A stretch of DNA of 64,000 nucleotides, taken from positions 1 through 64,000 of the forward strand of contig CANEUH010000010.1 in assembly GCA_947441615.1 (NCBI GenBank). Direction: 5' to 3'. Both the position numbers and the translations under genes were made by a program. Below are positions 24,773 through 33,722 of the stretch, piece by piece. Source of the DNA: Bacteriovoracaceae bacterium. GTDB taxonomy: Bacteria; Bdellovibrionota; Bacteriovoracia; Bacteriovoracales; Bacteriovoracaceae. Below the pieces are notes generated by a model. That model made no database searches, was not told where the DNA came from, and saw only the letters and a list, made by a program, of their open reading frames with translations. Position 1 is the stretch's first letter. The number at the start of each line of letters is the position of its first letter.

Positions 24773-26740
24773 TTATTTTCTTTTGCGATTAAGTGGTACT
24801 TTGATTGTTGCCTCAACTGATTCTTTACCAGCAATCCCTCTCACTGTAGCACCGGTTTGTATTCCATCTTTAGTCTTGTATTGAACGCCTGCCTGGATGC
24901 CCGACGGATTAGCTAATAAGCTATTTTGTGTCTCAAATCCCTTTATGTCTGAATTTAAATATCCAGTAAAAATTAAAATTTCAGCATCATTTGGTGCTTG
25001 GACTGTAATACCAGAGATAAGATTTATACTTTGCCCAATATTACTTCCCTGGTAATGAACATTGGTATAGTAACCGATATCTTGATTAATTTTATTTTCT
25101 GCCGAGACATCTGCATTTATTTGATTCAAATAGAAGCTCATATTTTTTAAGACGGGCATTGTATCACTTGATTCTACCGAAGATAACCTTCCAGTTAATT
25201 CTCCCCAGTTGGATGGACCAAGAGTGTGCTCCACTTCAACAGATGACCTAAGTTGGAAACCTGTCCGATCTTTATTCCCATAATTAAAATCTAATCTATT
25301 ATATTGATCTAAAGCTCCGGACATTTCTATTCTTGAAACTGAACCATCTACTGCCTTCGGTTGACCAAGAGCATACATTCCAGAAAGCCTGAGGCCACTT
25401 GAAACATTGAGTGACGACCTTGGACTTATAAAATGAACAATATTTCTTTCTGCTCCCGCCTTTAAATGAAATTGGTATTTCGTCTCGATTTCATTATCAA
25501 ACATCTGGGAACTAAGCCCAGTGCCAGCGTAGGTTCTCCATTTATCAGAAATATTTTCATATTTTGCCACCACGATAAGGACCTTAGAATCACTTAAAGA
25601 AGCAGAACCAGCTGTTATTGTCATATGATCTTTTTTCAAATGGGCCATTAAGGATGAAATATCTACATCCGTTTTTAAAAGGTTCTTACCTGTAGAAAAA
25701 GCTTTTTCAACCGCCTGACCCATTTCTGTATCGACGACAGCAATTTCTTTTAACTTTCCATCACTCACCTTACTTAACCGTAAGTTTGTGGATGAAAGAG
25801 TAGGATCGAGAAGTAATTTATTATTCATCTTATAGCTATACCAGCCATCAATGACTCTATTCTCTTTGCCACTACTTAAAACCACACCAAAATGGGTTCC
25901 ACTATTCACTGCTAGGACATCTTTATTGGGAAAAAGCTCCTCTCCAATCATAATAATACTCTCAGAGATATCATTACAAACACCACCACTCATGGGATCA
26001 AAATTCGAAGCTGCCTTAAACATTTGATTAAGACTTAAATCTCCTGGAGGTAGATCTCTATTATCAGGATTCAGAGTTGAATTATTACTTCCGGGATTTC
26101 TCGGGTCATTATAATTTAAATAAAGTCTCGCAGAAAGCTTACTTAATGCCTGGTATTTTTCTTCATCCGTTGTATAAATTCCCGCTATTGTATCAGCAAT
26201 GGATCGAGCGAGATCCTTCTCACTTAAGTTTGATTTACTCGCAGTGTGCAAGATGCCTTCCGTAATCAGATCTTTACCAAAGATAGAGTTAGGATCAAAA
26301 TCTTTTGATGGAGTAGGTAATTTACCAGAGTTCCAAATCTCTACTGCAAGCTTTAATACTGAGTCTTTATTTAACGAAGCTTGAACAAAATTTTTAGAAT
26401 AATCACTATACATGGACTTCAATCCATATACAGAGAAGTAATTTGATTGGGTCTCCATTTCCGTCATCGAAGAAGGCCGATTATTAAAACTAGAAACTAA
26501 AATAAGTTCATAACGACTGTCTTTTTGTTTCTCTGTAAGGCAGGTTGAAGCGAGATCTAGTTTAAATTTAGGTTTAAAACTTAATAGATAACTCCCATTT
26601 ATTCCCTCTTTTCGATCACCGGACATATAACGATCAAGTTCATTTCGACCCATAAAATTTGAAATCGCCTCTGTATCCTCAAAAAAATTTTGAGATAAAA
26701 CGTGGAAAGAAATGAACGAAGTCAAAAACAAGATCAGCAT
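24773..26740 (-). CDS. Secreted transglutaminase-like protein with barrel-like C-terminus
   Basis: The 655-residue product has a signal peptide (MLILFLTSFISFHVLSQ). A Cys-His-Asp arrangement resembling transglutaminase-like peptidases is seen: Cys255 in GGVCNDISES, His283 in GTHFGVVLSS and Asp298 in RVIDGW. From about residue 375 to the end the sequence alternates polar and hydrophobic residues in many short beta-strands (for example TYAGTGLSSQMF, YQFHLKAGAERN, GATVRGIAGKES). That resembles an outer-membrane barrel or a beta-sandwich repeat. The start has a GAGGG site. The domain assignment is from motif spacing only. Confidence 0.6.
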   Translation of the reverse strand: MLILFLTSFISFHVLSQNFFEDTEAISNFMGRNELDRYMSGDRKEGINGSYLLSFKPKFKLDLASTCLTEKQKDSRYELILVSSFNNRPSSMTEMETQSNYFSVYGLKSMYSDYSKNFVQASLNKDSVLKLAVEIWNSGKLPTPSKDFDPNSIFGKDLITEGILHTASKSNLSEKDLARSIADTIAGIYTTDEEKYQALSKLSARLYLNYNDPRNPGSNNSTLNPDNRDLPPGDLSLNQMFKAASNFDPMSGGVCNDISESIIMIGEELFPNKDVLAVNSGTHFGVVLSSGKENRVIDGWYSYKMNNKLLLDPTLSSTNLRLSKVSDGKLKEIAVVDTEMGQAVEKAFSTGKNLLKTDVDISSLMAHLKKDHMTITAGSASLSDSKVLIVVAKYENISDKWRTYAGTGLSSQMFDNEIETKYQFHLKAGAERNIVHFISPRSSLNVSSGLRLSGMYALGQPKAVDGSVSRIEMSGALDQYNRLDFNYGNKDRTGFQLRSSVEVEHTLGPSNWGELTGRLSSVESSDTMPVLKNMSFYLNQINADVSAENKINQDIGYYTNVHYQGSNIGQSINLISGITVQAPNDAEILIFTGYLNSDIKGFETQNSLLANPSGIQAGVQYKTKDGIQTGATVRGIAGKESVEATIKVPLNRKRK

Positions 26741-26814
26741 CGAAACCCTCTATGTTCCCTATCGGAAAGAAAAGCATTTGGCTCAAGTTTATCTGTCTAA
26801 ACCGAAAGGAATTT

Positions 26815-28677
26815 ATGCATTACCTGCTAATGATTGTTTTATTTGTTACATTTAAGACTGAGGCTTCAAATGATTTCAATAGCTTTAGCTCCTTAGCTGA
26901 TCTTTTACATTCGTCTAGGGATCAAGTCTTTAGCTCGAAGCAAAGAATTGAAGTTATGGAGATTTCTAGAAAAAAAATGGTTCAAGAAATCCTCAAAGAA
27001 ACTGGAATTCAATCAAAAAATGAATTGAACCTATCGTTTGTAAAAAACCCAGCGCAATCGGCTTTAATGTTAAAAGAACCTTGGTATGACGTCCAAACTG
27101 AATTCTATTCAACCATCCATAAAGAGAGTTTTTACCAGCGCTGGGTTGATCTTCAAAAATTAGTTCACTTTACTGAATACGGAAAAGGCCTCTATCAATC
27201 CATGATGTCTCATTGGGGTCATTACTCTCCGGCCAAAGAAGGGCGTTTTTACGCTAGATGGAGCAAAATCTCCATTAAAAGTGGACAAAGAACGAGGCAT
27301 TTTAATCTTCCCTTTTTTTTGATGTCTGAAGATATTAATGATCTCATAAGAATGGAGAATCATGAACCATACTCGGAGTTAATGGGAAGTGAAGAATTAA
27401 AAATATTTTAAAATAAAACAACTTCACTCACGAATATTCAGAGGCAGGAACTTGCCGAAAAAACTGTTTTAAATCATAGAATTTATCTTAGAACAGTAGC
27501 AAATGCAGCCAAAACGATTGGGAGTTTAAACTATTTAACTGGAGTCAGTTCCCGAACAGTCACAGAAAATAAGATCGTTACTTTTTTAGATAAGTTCTGT
27601 TTGAATTGTAGTCCAAAAGAAAAAAATGAATACCGATTTGCTGCTTTAAATTACATTGAAAGACAGAAAAAATTAATTCAGCTTTACACCCCTAGCTCTC
27701 TTGTGACGAATTTTTGTCGAGATTTACTTGCAAATAATTATCACTGGAACGTAAATAAATTCAAACCAACTCCATTAGAGATTTTAATGGACCATACCGC
27801 ACTTGTTAATTACTACGTTGTTCATAAGCTAAAAGAGAAAAATAGAGAAGCCATCGCTAAGACAATTCTATCCCAAGACTTAGGAATACTTTTTTTAACT
27901 AATTCGATAAATATCCTTGATAAAAACAAAGAACCTCTAGGAACTAGGCTTAACTGTCATCCAAAGAATGTAAAAGCTGATAACATGCTTATCCTAAGCG
28001 CCATAGAAGAGGCGCAAAAAAATGTTGAAGGGTACATCACGAGAGTAAATAAAAAATTTCTTTCCAGTAAATTTAATCTCCAAGGGACGAATTCAACACT
28101 TGAATATTTTGTCCAAACCAATCAGGCCTCCACGATTGAAGCTGTTTCAAGTTTTCCTCAAGGTATTGGCTGGGTTTTAAAATCTATAGCAGAGCTCGAT
28201 CAAGATATTAGTCTTAGAAAAAAGACTGATGCTTTTGTTTCATGGGGTGGCGCCATCGTGGGAATCGGGCTTACAATTACGGGAGTTGGCGCTCCAGAAG
28301 GTGTAGCTCTTCTCATCTCGTCGATCGGTGTTGTAAAAGGTCTAGCGACAGGAACATACTTCTATGTAAGATCGGAAAATGAAAAAGAATTTTCAAATGA
28401 AATGAGGCTAGTAAAGCATGGTTCAGGATTCGTGAATGAAGAAAATCTAAAATATCATTTTAATAATTATAAAAAATTAAAAATGACCTATATTAAAGAT
28501 TTTGGAGCGAGTGCGGCGAGTTTTATAACTATTCATCGTTTCGCTCTTCAGACAACCGGTGGAGATGTGGCGAAGTCTCACACTATTTTAGGAAAAGCGA
28601 TCGAAGCTTTTAAAACTCAGCGGAATAAAAGTTTTGAGCAAATTCAAAACCTCATCATTCAACTGGCGAAGAATTAA
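26815..28677 (+). pseudogene. Large secreted-protein gene split by one in-frame TAA
   Basis: From the ATG at 26815 (AAAGGA site, signal peptide MHYLLMIVLFVTFKTEAS) the frame runs to a TAA at 27409-27411 and then continues open in the same frame for a further 422 codons to 28677. The segment just after the stop (NKTTSLTNIQRQELAEK) has no ATG, GTG or TTG until 27601, and that TTG has no ribosome-binding site. A single nonsense change in a gene of 621 codons is therefore the simplest reading; readthrough or a sequencing error are alternatives. The downstream half contains a glycine-rich hydrophobic hairpin (WGGAIVGIGLTITGVGAPEG, LLISSIGVVKGLATG). No known family is recognised. An upstream in-frame ATG at 26752 lacks a ribosome-binding site. 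Confidence 0.7.
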
Positions 28678-29414
28678 TAACTCTGCCGATACCACTCAGA
28701 AAGAATCGCCGCCGTTGCATTCGAGACATTGAGACTTTCAACTTCACCAGTTCCTGGTATAGAGATCAGTTGATTCATTTTTTTAAGTAATTTATCAGAG
28801 AGCCCTTCCCGTTCAGCACCCAGGAAAAGAAGTGATTTTTCTGGGAACTCAGTTCTAAAAAGTGACTTCCCATCATGGCTTGAAGTTGCAAAAGTTTTAA
28901 ACCCAAGGCGATGACCTTGGTCTAGCACAAAACTCCAATCCGTAACTTGGAGTGCTGGAACTGTTTCTGCTCCACCTTCCGCTGTTCTGATCGCTGCTGC
29001 AGAGTTAGCAACTGGAACTTTTGCCTGATAAAGAATACCTGTGACTCCAAAGTGGGCCGCTGACCTCATGATCGCCCCAAGGTTATGGGGATTTTCAACT
29101 TCCTCTAGGCATAAAATGAGGGATCTCCCCTTCTGTTCCATAAGGTCTTTAAATTCCGGAAGTTTTTTATTTTTTACAATAAGGCAGATGTTTTCGTGGT
29201 GAGTGGCCTTCGTTATGGAATCAATTTCTTCCTTATCTACCAAGTGATAAGCAAGCTTTTGATCCGCCAAGTACTTCATTAAGGCCTTAAATTCAAAGAC
29301 GCCCTCGTTGGTTACATAGGCCCTTACGATATCTTCCGGGCGTTTTTCAAAGATTTTGAGGCAGGCATGGCGCCCGTAGACCTTGGTTTCAAGGTTTTTT
29401 TTAGTGTGTTTCAT
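28674..29414 (-). CDS. SpoU/TrmH-family rRNA 2'-O-methyltransferase (RlmB-like)
   Basis: This SPOUT-fold enzyme has the three family motifs: motif 1 ENPHNLGAIMRSAAHFGV, motif 2 LLFLGAEREGLS and motif 3 IPGTGEVESLNVSNATAAIL. The N-terminal roughly 75 residues resemble the L30e-like substrate-binding domain (VYGRHACLKIF, YHLVDKEEID), as in RlmB. The 246-residue length fits. RlmB methylates 23S rRNA at Gm2251, but tRNA-specific members of the family cannot be excluded. It overlaps the convergent broken gene by 4 bp and is divergent from 29432. Confidence 0.85.
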   Translation of the reverse strand: MKHTKKNLETKVYGRHACLKIFEKRPEDIVRAYVTNEGVFEFKALMKYLADQKLAYHLVDKEEIDSITKATHHENICLIVKNKKLPEFKDLMEQKGRSLILCLEEVENPHNLGAIMRSAAHFGVTGILYQAKVPVANSAAAIRTAEGGAETVPALQVTDWSFVLDQGHRLGFKTFATSSHDGKSLFRTEFPEKSLLFLGAEREGLSDKLLKKMNQLISIPGTGEVESLNVSNATAAILSEWYRQSY

Positions 29415-29431
29415 AGGAAGGCTTTTAACAC

Positions 29432-30382
29432 GTGATGAGTTTAGTGTATAGAGATGTCATGACACTTTACACAGGATATCTCGCGATCCATAAATTCGAA
29501 AAAGAACTTGAGCGGGAGCTTGAGATTCGGGGACTTAAAGTCGCCTTAAAAAAGTATCGCCTCTATCTCGTTGAAGGCCACGGCCCACAAATGATCTGGT
29601 CACAGGTCACTGCCTATGAGCTTGAGTTTATACCTATAAGCTCGATTAACGATGCGGCTAAAAAACTGAAATCCCTGGGCCGAAACTGGGGCCTATTTAC
29701 GGTTGGAAATCATCGTAGGGCCGAACTCATTCAATCCGAATTGCCCAAAATAAACACCAAGGCGATTCCTTTTAGGCAGAAGCTTCCAACCCTACCCATG
29801 GGATTTTGGACTTTGTGGGAGCAAGATCAAATTCTTGCGTCTCAAAAGACCTCATCTCCTTTTCCGATTGGTGAAATGGATTTTCAGGAAGATAAAATCA
29901 TGCCTCCATCGAGGGCCTACCTAAAGTTATGGGAATTCTTCACAGTCTACGCCCCAGAGGCCATTGAAGGTGGAACCTCCATCGATGTTGGATCATGTCC
30001 TGGAGGCTGGACTTGGGTCTTAAGGACCTTGAACTTTGATAAGGTCTATTCAGTAGACAAGGCACCGATCGAAAAAAGGATTATGGATCTTGGGCGGATT
30101 GATTTTAAAAAGGAAAGTGCTTTTGGATTAGATCCAAAAGATTTTGGAGAAATTGATTGGTTTTGCTCAGATATTATTTGCTATCCAGAGCGTCTTTTAA
30201 ATTTAGTGAATCGATTTAGAGAATCAGGGAAAGTCAAAAACTTTGTCTGCACTATTAAATATCAAGCGGAAACGGACTGGGAGAATACTCTCAAATTTCT
30301 TGAGATACCAAACTCAAGGATTGTTCATCTTCATCATAATAAACACGAAGTGACTTGGTTTCTTAAAGGGGCAAATCTGTGA
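29432..30382 (+). CDS. RlmM/FtsJ-like RNA 2'-O-methyltransferase
   Basis: The C-terminal half is a Rossmann methyltransferase with motif I IDVGSCPGGWTWVL, the SVDKAPIE acidic loop and a lysine in CTIKYQ that fits the K-D-K-E type RNA 2'-O-methyltransferases. The N-terminal 150 residues are a separate, probably RNA-binding part, as in RlmM (23S rRNA C2498). The start is the GTG at 29432 or the adjacent ATG at 29435; AGGAAGG lies 11-14 nt upstream. It overlaps the next gene by 4 nt (GTGA). Confidence 0.72.
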   Translation: MMSLVYRDVMTLYTGYLAIHKFEKELERELEIRGLKVALKKYRLYLVEGHGPQMIWSQVTAYELEFIPISSINDAAKKLKSLGRNWGLFTVGNHRRAELIQSELPKINTKAIPFRQKLPTLPMGFWTLWEQDQILASQKTSSPFPIGEMDFQEDKIMPPSRAYLKLWEFFTVYAPEAIEGGTSIDVGSCPGGWTWVLRTLNFDKVYSVDKAPIEKRIMDLGRIDFKKESAFGLDPKDFGEIDWFCSDIICYPERLLNLVNRFRESGKVKNFVCTIKYQAETDWENTLKFLEIPNSRIVHLHHNKHEVTWFLKGANL

Positions 30383-31581
30383 AATACTTTAATGTGGATA
30401 AACCCCAAAGACTCAAACTCACAAGAGATCTTACAAAACATCTTAAGCGCGGTAACCCTTGGGTCTTTTCCGATGCAGTTGAAAAGATTAAGGCAACTGA
30501 AGGCTCCTACACGATACTCTTAAGTCACAAGAATGAAATCATTGCTCATGGGTTCTATTCTCCTAATATTAATCTCGCCTTTCGAGTTCTAAACCTAGGG
30601 GACAAAAAATTTAATGATCATGAAGTTGAAAAAAGACTCCATAGGGCCATCGCCAATAAAAAACATCTCCTCTCTCAAGAAAATAAATGCTTTCGATTTT
30701 TAAACGGTGAGGGAGACGAATTACCCGGAGTTGTGGCGGATTTCTATGATGGGGTTCTTGTTTTAAAACTTGATGGTGCTGCCTCAGAAAACTTTTGGGT
30801 TAAAGAAGCTTTTGCAGCCATTTTTATGGAGCAAAAAGAAATTCCTGTTAAATGCGTTTATTTTAAAAGAAAAAACAGAGAAGAAGAGAAAGGAATGATT
30901 CTTGCTGGTGAATGCGACAATCTGACTGACTTAGAATTTCTTGAACATGGTGTAAAATTTAGAACGAATATCATTGATGCTGCTAAAACTGGTTTCTTTC
31001 TAGATCAAAGAGAAAATAGAAATTTTATCCGTTCCGTATCTAAAGATAAGACTCTTCTCAATCTCTTTGGCTATACCGGTGGGTTTTCTGTCTATGCTGG
31101 ACTTGGTGGCGCAAGTAAGGTCACAACAGTCGATATTGCACCAAATGCCATAAAAGGTGCCGAGATAAACTGGGAAATTAATCACCTTTCTCCCGATAAG
31201 CATGAAGGTATTTGTGTTGATGCCTTTGAATTTGTAGCTGACGCTCAAAAACAAAAAAAGATGTGGGATATTGTGATTACTGATCCCCCAAGTTTTGCCC
31301 CCAACCAAAAAGCGGTTGATTCGGCCAAAGATGCTTACACCAAAGTCTTCGCAGACTCACTGAAACTCGTAAAAGATGGTGGATTCTTTGCGGCCTCAAG
31401 CTGCTCTGGGCACATTAGTTTTGAAATCTTTTTAGAAATTGTCCAAGAGGCCCTTTCAAAATCAAGACGTCGTGGAAAAGTACTTCTCATTAAGGGTCAA
31501 CCCGAAGATCATCCCTTCCCTTTTGCATTACCTGAAATGCGCTACTTAAAGTTTGTTTATCTTCAAGTTTTTTTGGATTGA
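30379..31581 (+). CDS. RlmI-like 23S rRNA methyltransferase with PUA domain
   Basis: This 400-residue protein has an N-terminal PUA-like domain (KHLKRGNPWVFSDAVEKI) and an EEHVD-like middle. The methyltransferase domain has motif I LLNLFGYTGGFSVYAGLGG, DQRENRNF upstream and motif IV DPPSFAPNQ, with a SCSGHIS catalytic-loop region. The order matches RlmI, which makes m5C1962 in 23S rRNA. It starts with GTG overlapping the previous gene. With 28674-29414 and 29432-30382 it makes a cluster of three RNA methyltransferase genes. The 3' end overlaps the convergent membrane protein gene by 19 bp. Confidence 0.83.
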   Translation: MKYFNVDKPQRLKLTRDLTKHLKRGNPWVFSDAVEKIKATEGSYTILLSHKNEIIAHGFYSPNINLAFRVLNLGDKKFNDHEVEKRLHRAIANKKHLLSQENKCFRFLNGEGDELPGVVADFYDGVLVLKLDGAASENFWVKEAFAAIFMEQKEIPVKCVYFKRKNREEEKGMILAGECDNLTDLEFLEHGVKFRTNIIDAAKTGFFLDQRENRNFIRSVSKDKTLLNLFGYTGGFSVYAGLGGASKVTTVDIAPNAIKGAEINWEINHLSPDKHEGICVDAFEFVADAQKQKKMWDIVITDPPSFAPNQKAVDSAKDAYTKVFADSLKLVKDGGFFAASSCSGHISFEIFLEIVQEALSKSRRRGKVLLIKGQPEDHPFPFALPEMRYLKFVYLQVFLD

Positions 31582-32099
31582 TAAAGATTCACTTTGGCAT
31601 AAATCGAACTCTTTACCATGAGCCAAAGCCCTTGAACGAGGATCGCCATCATGATCCAAGTTAAGTGGTAAGAGGGAGTCTCACTAGGTAGTTTGAAAGT
31701 TAGATTCAATAACATTAAAAGAGACCACAAAAAAGCTGGAAGAAAAATTAATGAGAATCTAAATCGACGCCAAACCCACCATAACTCCTCTGCCTTCATT
31801 CCCATAAATGCAACAAGCATTCCGCTCGATAAAAATAAGGATCCACAAAAACTAGCACAGGCCCAATCACCAATCATACGAAGGTGATGAGTGATTCCAT
31901 GCCCATCCATAAGCCCCAATCCAAACTGAGGACAAAATGACATTGAAAACAACGCACCTAAGAGCTGAAAAGATAAAAACTTAAAAAGAATAGAATGTTT
32001 ATGAAAACTAAGAGTGATATCTTTTTTAACGGCTTCTCTAAGTGCCGAGGGCGGTAATTCTTTATTCGTTAAAAATTCGAAGTAGGCCTTATTCTTCAT
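31563..32099 (-). CDS. Four-helix membrane protein, probable anti-sigma partner
   Basis: The 178-residue protein has a cytoplasmic N-terminus of about 35 residues followed by four predicted transmembrane helices (about 38-62, 80-102, 113-135 and 145-165). It overlaps the ECF sigma factor gene by 11 bp in the same orientation. That arrangement is typical of membrane anti-sigma factors. There is no zinc anti-sigma motif (HxxxCxxC), so the assignment rests on position and topology only. The soluble N-terminus (LPPSALREAVKKDITLS) would be the sigma-binding part if this is correct. Confidence 0.6.
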   Translation of the reverse strand: MKNKAYFEFLTNKELPPSALREAVKKDITLSFHKHSILFKFLSFQLLGALFSMSFCPQFGLGLMDGHGITHHLRMIGDWACASFCGSLFLSSGMLVAFMGMKAEELWWVWRRFRFSLIFLPAFLWSLLMLLNLTFKLPSETPSYHLTWIMMAILVQGLWLMVKSSIYAKVNLYQSKKT

Positions 32100-32589
32100 A
32101 CGATCTCCTCAAACCTTTTAATGCCCTAGATAGACGCTGGCGTAGGTTCGCTTGTGACAACCCTGTCGAATTCTCTAATTCCACATAACTGATTTCTTCA
32201 AGATAGTACTTTATAACGAGGTCCCTAGAATCGTCTGGTAAACGAGAAAGGATCTCTTCAATATCTGAATCTTGAGTTTGAGTATTAAAGGCTTGATCGA
32301 AAAGCTCATCTTTGAGCTCTCTCCCCCTTCTACCTAATGAGCGATACTCATCAATGAGAAGATGCCTAATCATGACAAAAAACCAGGGAGCAAAGGGCTG
32401 ATCCTTGTAGAGATGTCTTTTTTCATGAAGCTGGCGCCAAACTTTCTGAAACAAATCTTCTTGCTCAGAAAGACGCATCCTTTTTCTAATGAAGGCATAA
32501 ACCATCGAGGAATATTTATCGTAAAGAATGCCAAAGGCTTCTTCACTCCCCGATTGATACTCCCTCATCAGTTGTTCGTCAGTTTTCAT
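32089..32589 (-). CDS. ECF-type RNA polymerase sigma factor
   Basis: The 166-residue protein has sigma region 2 (EEAFGILYDKYSSMVYAFIR, LFQKVWRQLHEKRH, PWFFVMIRHLLIDEYRS) and region 4 with its helix-turn-helix (LPDDSRDLVIKYYLEEISY, ENSTGLSQANLRQRLSRAL). The region 2.2 segment has LFQKVW where DxxQEvF is usual. It lacks regions 1 and 3, as expected for the extracytoplasmic function group. It is followed by an overlapping membrane protein that is a plausible anti-sigma. The regulon and signal are unknown. Confidence 0.92.
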   Translation of the reverse strand: MKTDEQLMREYQSGSEEAFGILYDKYSSMVYAFIRKRMRLSEQEDLFQKVWRQLHEKRHLYKDQPFAPWFFVMIRHLLIDEYRSLGRRGRELKDELFDQAFNTQTQDSDIEEILSRLPDDSRDLVIKYYLEEISYVELENSTGLSQANLRQRLSRALKGLRRSYEE

Positions 32590-32654
32590 CTTTTCCTAGG
32601 TATCCTTTATCAACTAGACGAAGAGTCGCACCCTTTGTGACAAAAAAAGTGAAA

Positions 32655-33722
32655 TTAAATCTTTCTTAGTGAGGTCTCAATTTCTTTTAGGAATTGGGCC
32701 GCGTACATGCCGTCAATAATCCTGTGATCAAAACCAAGAATGATATTAAATGACTTGGTAAAGGCTGAAGGCGCGCAAACACCCAAAATCGCCCCTTGGT
32801 CCTTATTCACGACGGGCATAAAATCCTTAACTCCAAGTGAAGATAAATCTGTCATGGTAAAGGTTCCACCAGAAAGATCACTCCCCTTGAGCTCATCTCT
32901 TACATAGTTCATAGCGAGGTCTTTAAAGGATCTTGAAATGTCCCCTAATGATAAAGAGTTTAGGTTTTTAATAACAGGAACTTTTAGTCCTTTTCCGATA
33001 TTAATAGCGACACCAAGGTTATAATCTGAATACTTTCTAATTTTATTTTTGGTGTAACAAGAGTTAACATAAGGATATTTTTTAATCGCCGAGCTTGTAC
33101 CAAAAGCAATAATTTCTCCAAGTGTTGTTCCTGGATGAGAATGTTGGATTTTTTCAATTAATTCAAAAGAAATTTCTCTAACCACTTTTGAATAGATCAC
33201 ATCACTCGATTGTTTTAAGTAATGAATCTCAAAAGCCTTAGTGGGAGAAGGTTCTTCATCAATAAAATGAGCATCTGGAGTTGTTTCAGCTGATTGAGAA
33301 GATTTTGAGACGAGATTATGTTTCTCAATGTAGTCCCTGACTTCCTTTTCACCCACCCGAGAATCAGAGCTAGGGAAAACGGAACTATCAATCCCGAATT
33401 CATCAATAATCTTCTGTGCCTTTCTAGTCATTCTTCCTGACTGTGAATCTTCACTTTTGGTTACTTCAGTGAACGTAAAATCCTTATTAGATGAAATAGC
33501 AAAAAGTGTATCACCAATTTCTACACGATCACCTTCTTGGTGTTTGAAAAATAAATAACCGTCTTGAGGAGCTTCAACATCATAGGCATTCTTCGTTGCT
33601 TCTAGAGAACAAACAATCTCTTTGGCCTTAATTTCTGAACCACTCTTTTTTGATTGAGAAGCTACAATAACAAATTCATCGTTAGGATTTTCTCTGTGAA
33701 CTTTATAAATAAAATCACTCAT
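32655..33722 (-). CDS. Lipoyl-domain E2 acyltransferase of a 2-oxoacid dehydrogenase
   Basis: The start is set at 33722, where a GGGAG site and the overlap with the E1 stop fit. The 355-residue E2 has one lipoyl domain with the lipoylated lysine at Lys44 (SLEATKNAYDV). A peripheral subunit-binding domain follows (about 97-136, RMTRKAQKIIDEFGID, GEKEVRDYIEKHN). The catalytic acyltransferase domain ends in GFDHRIIDG with catalytic His333. All parts needed to accept an acyl group from E1 and pass it to a thiol acceptor are present. It is the last gene of the MBOAT-SGNH-ACP-E1-E2 operon. No E3 gene is in the window. Standard E2 proteins deliver acyl groups to CoA; delivery to the neighbouring ACP is my inference. 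Confidence 0.88.
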   Translation of the reverse strand: MSDFIYKVHRENPNDEFVIVASQSKKSGSEIKAKEIVCSLEATKNAYDVEAPQDGYLFFKHQEGDRVEIGDTLFAISSNKDFTFTEVTKSEDSQSGRMTRKAQKIIDEFGIDSSVFPSSDSRVGEKEVRDYIEKHNLVSKSSQSAETTPDAHFIDEEPSPTKAFEIHYLKQSSDVIYSKVVREISFELIEKIQHSHPGTTLGEIIAFGTSSAIKKYPYVNSCYTKNKIRKYSDYNLGVAINIGKGLKVPVIKNLNSLSLGDISRSFKDLAMNYVRDELKGSDLSGGTFTMTDLSSLGVKDFMPVVNKDQGAILGVCAPSAFTKSFNIILGFDHRIIDGMYAAQFLKEIETSLRKI

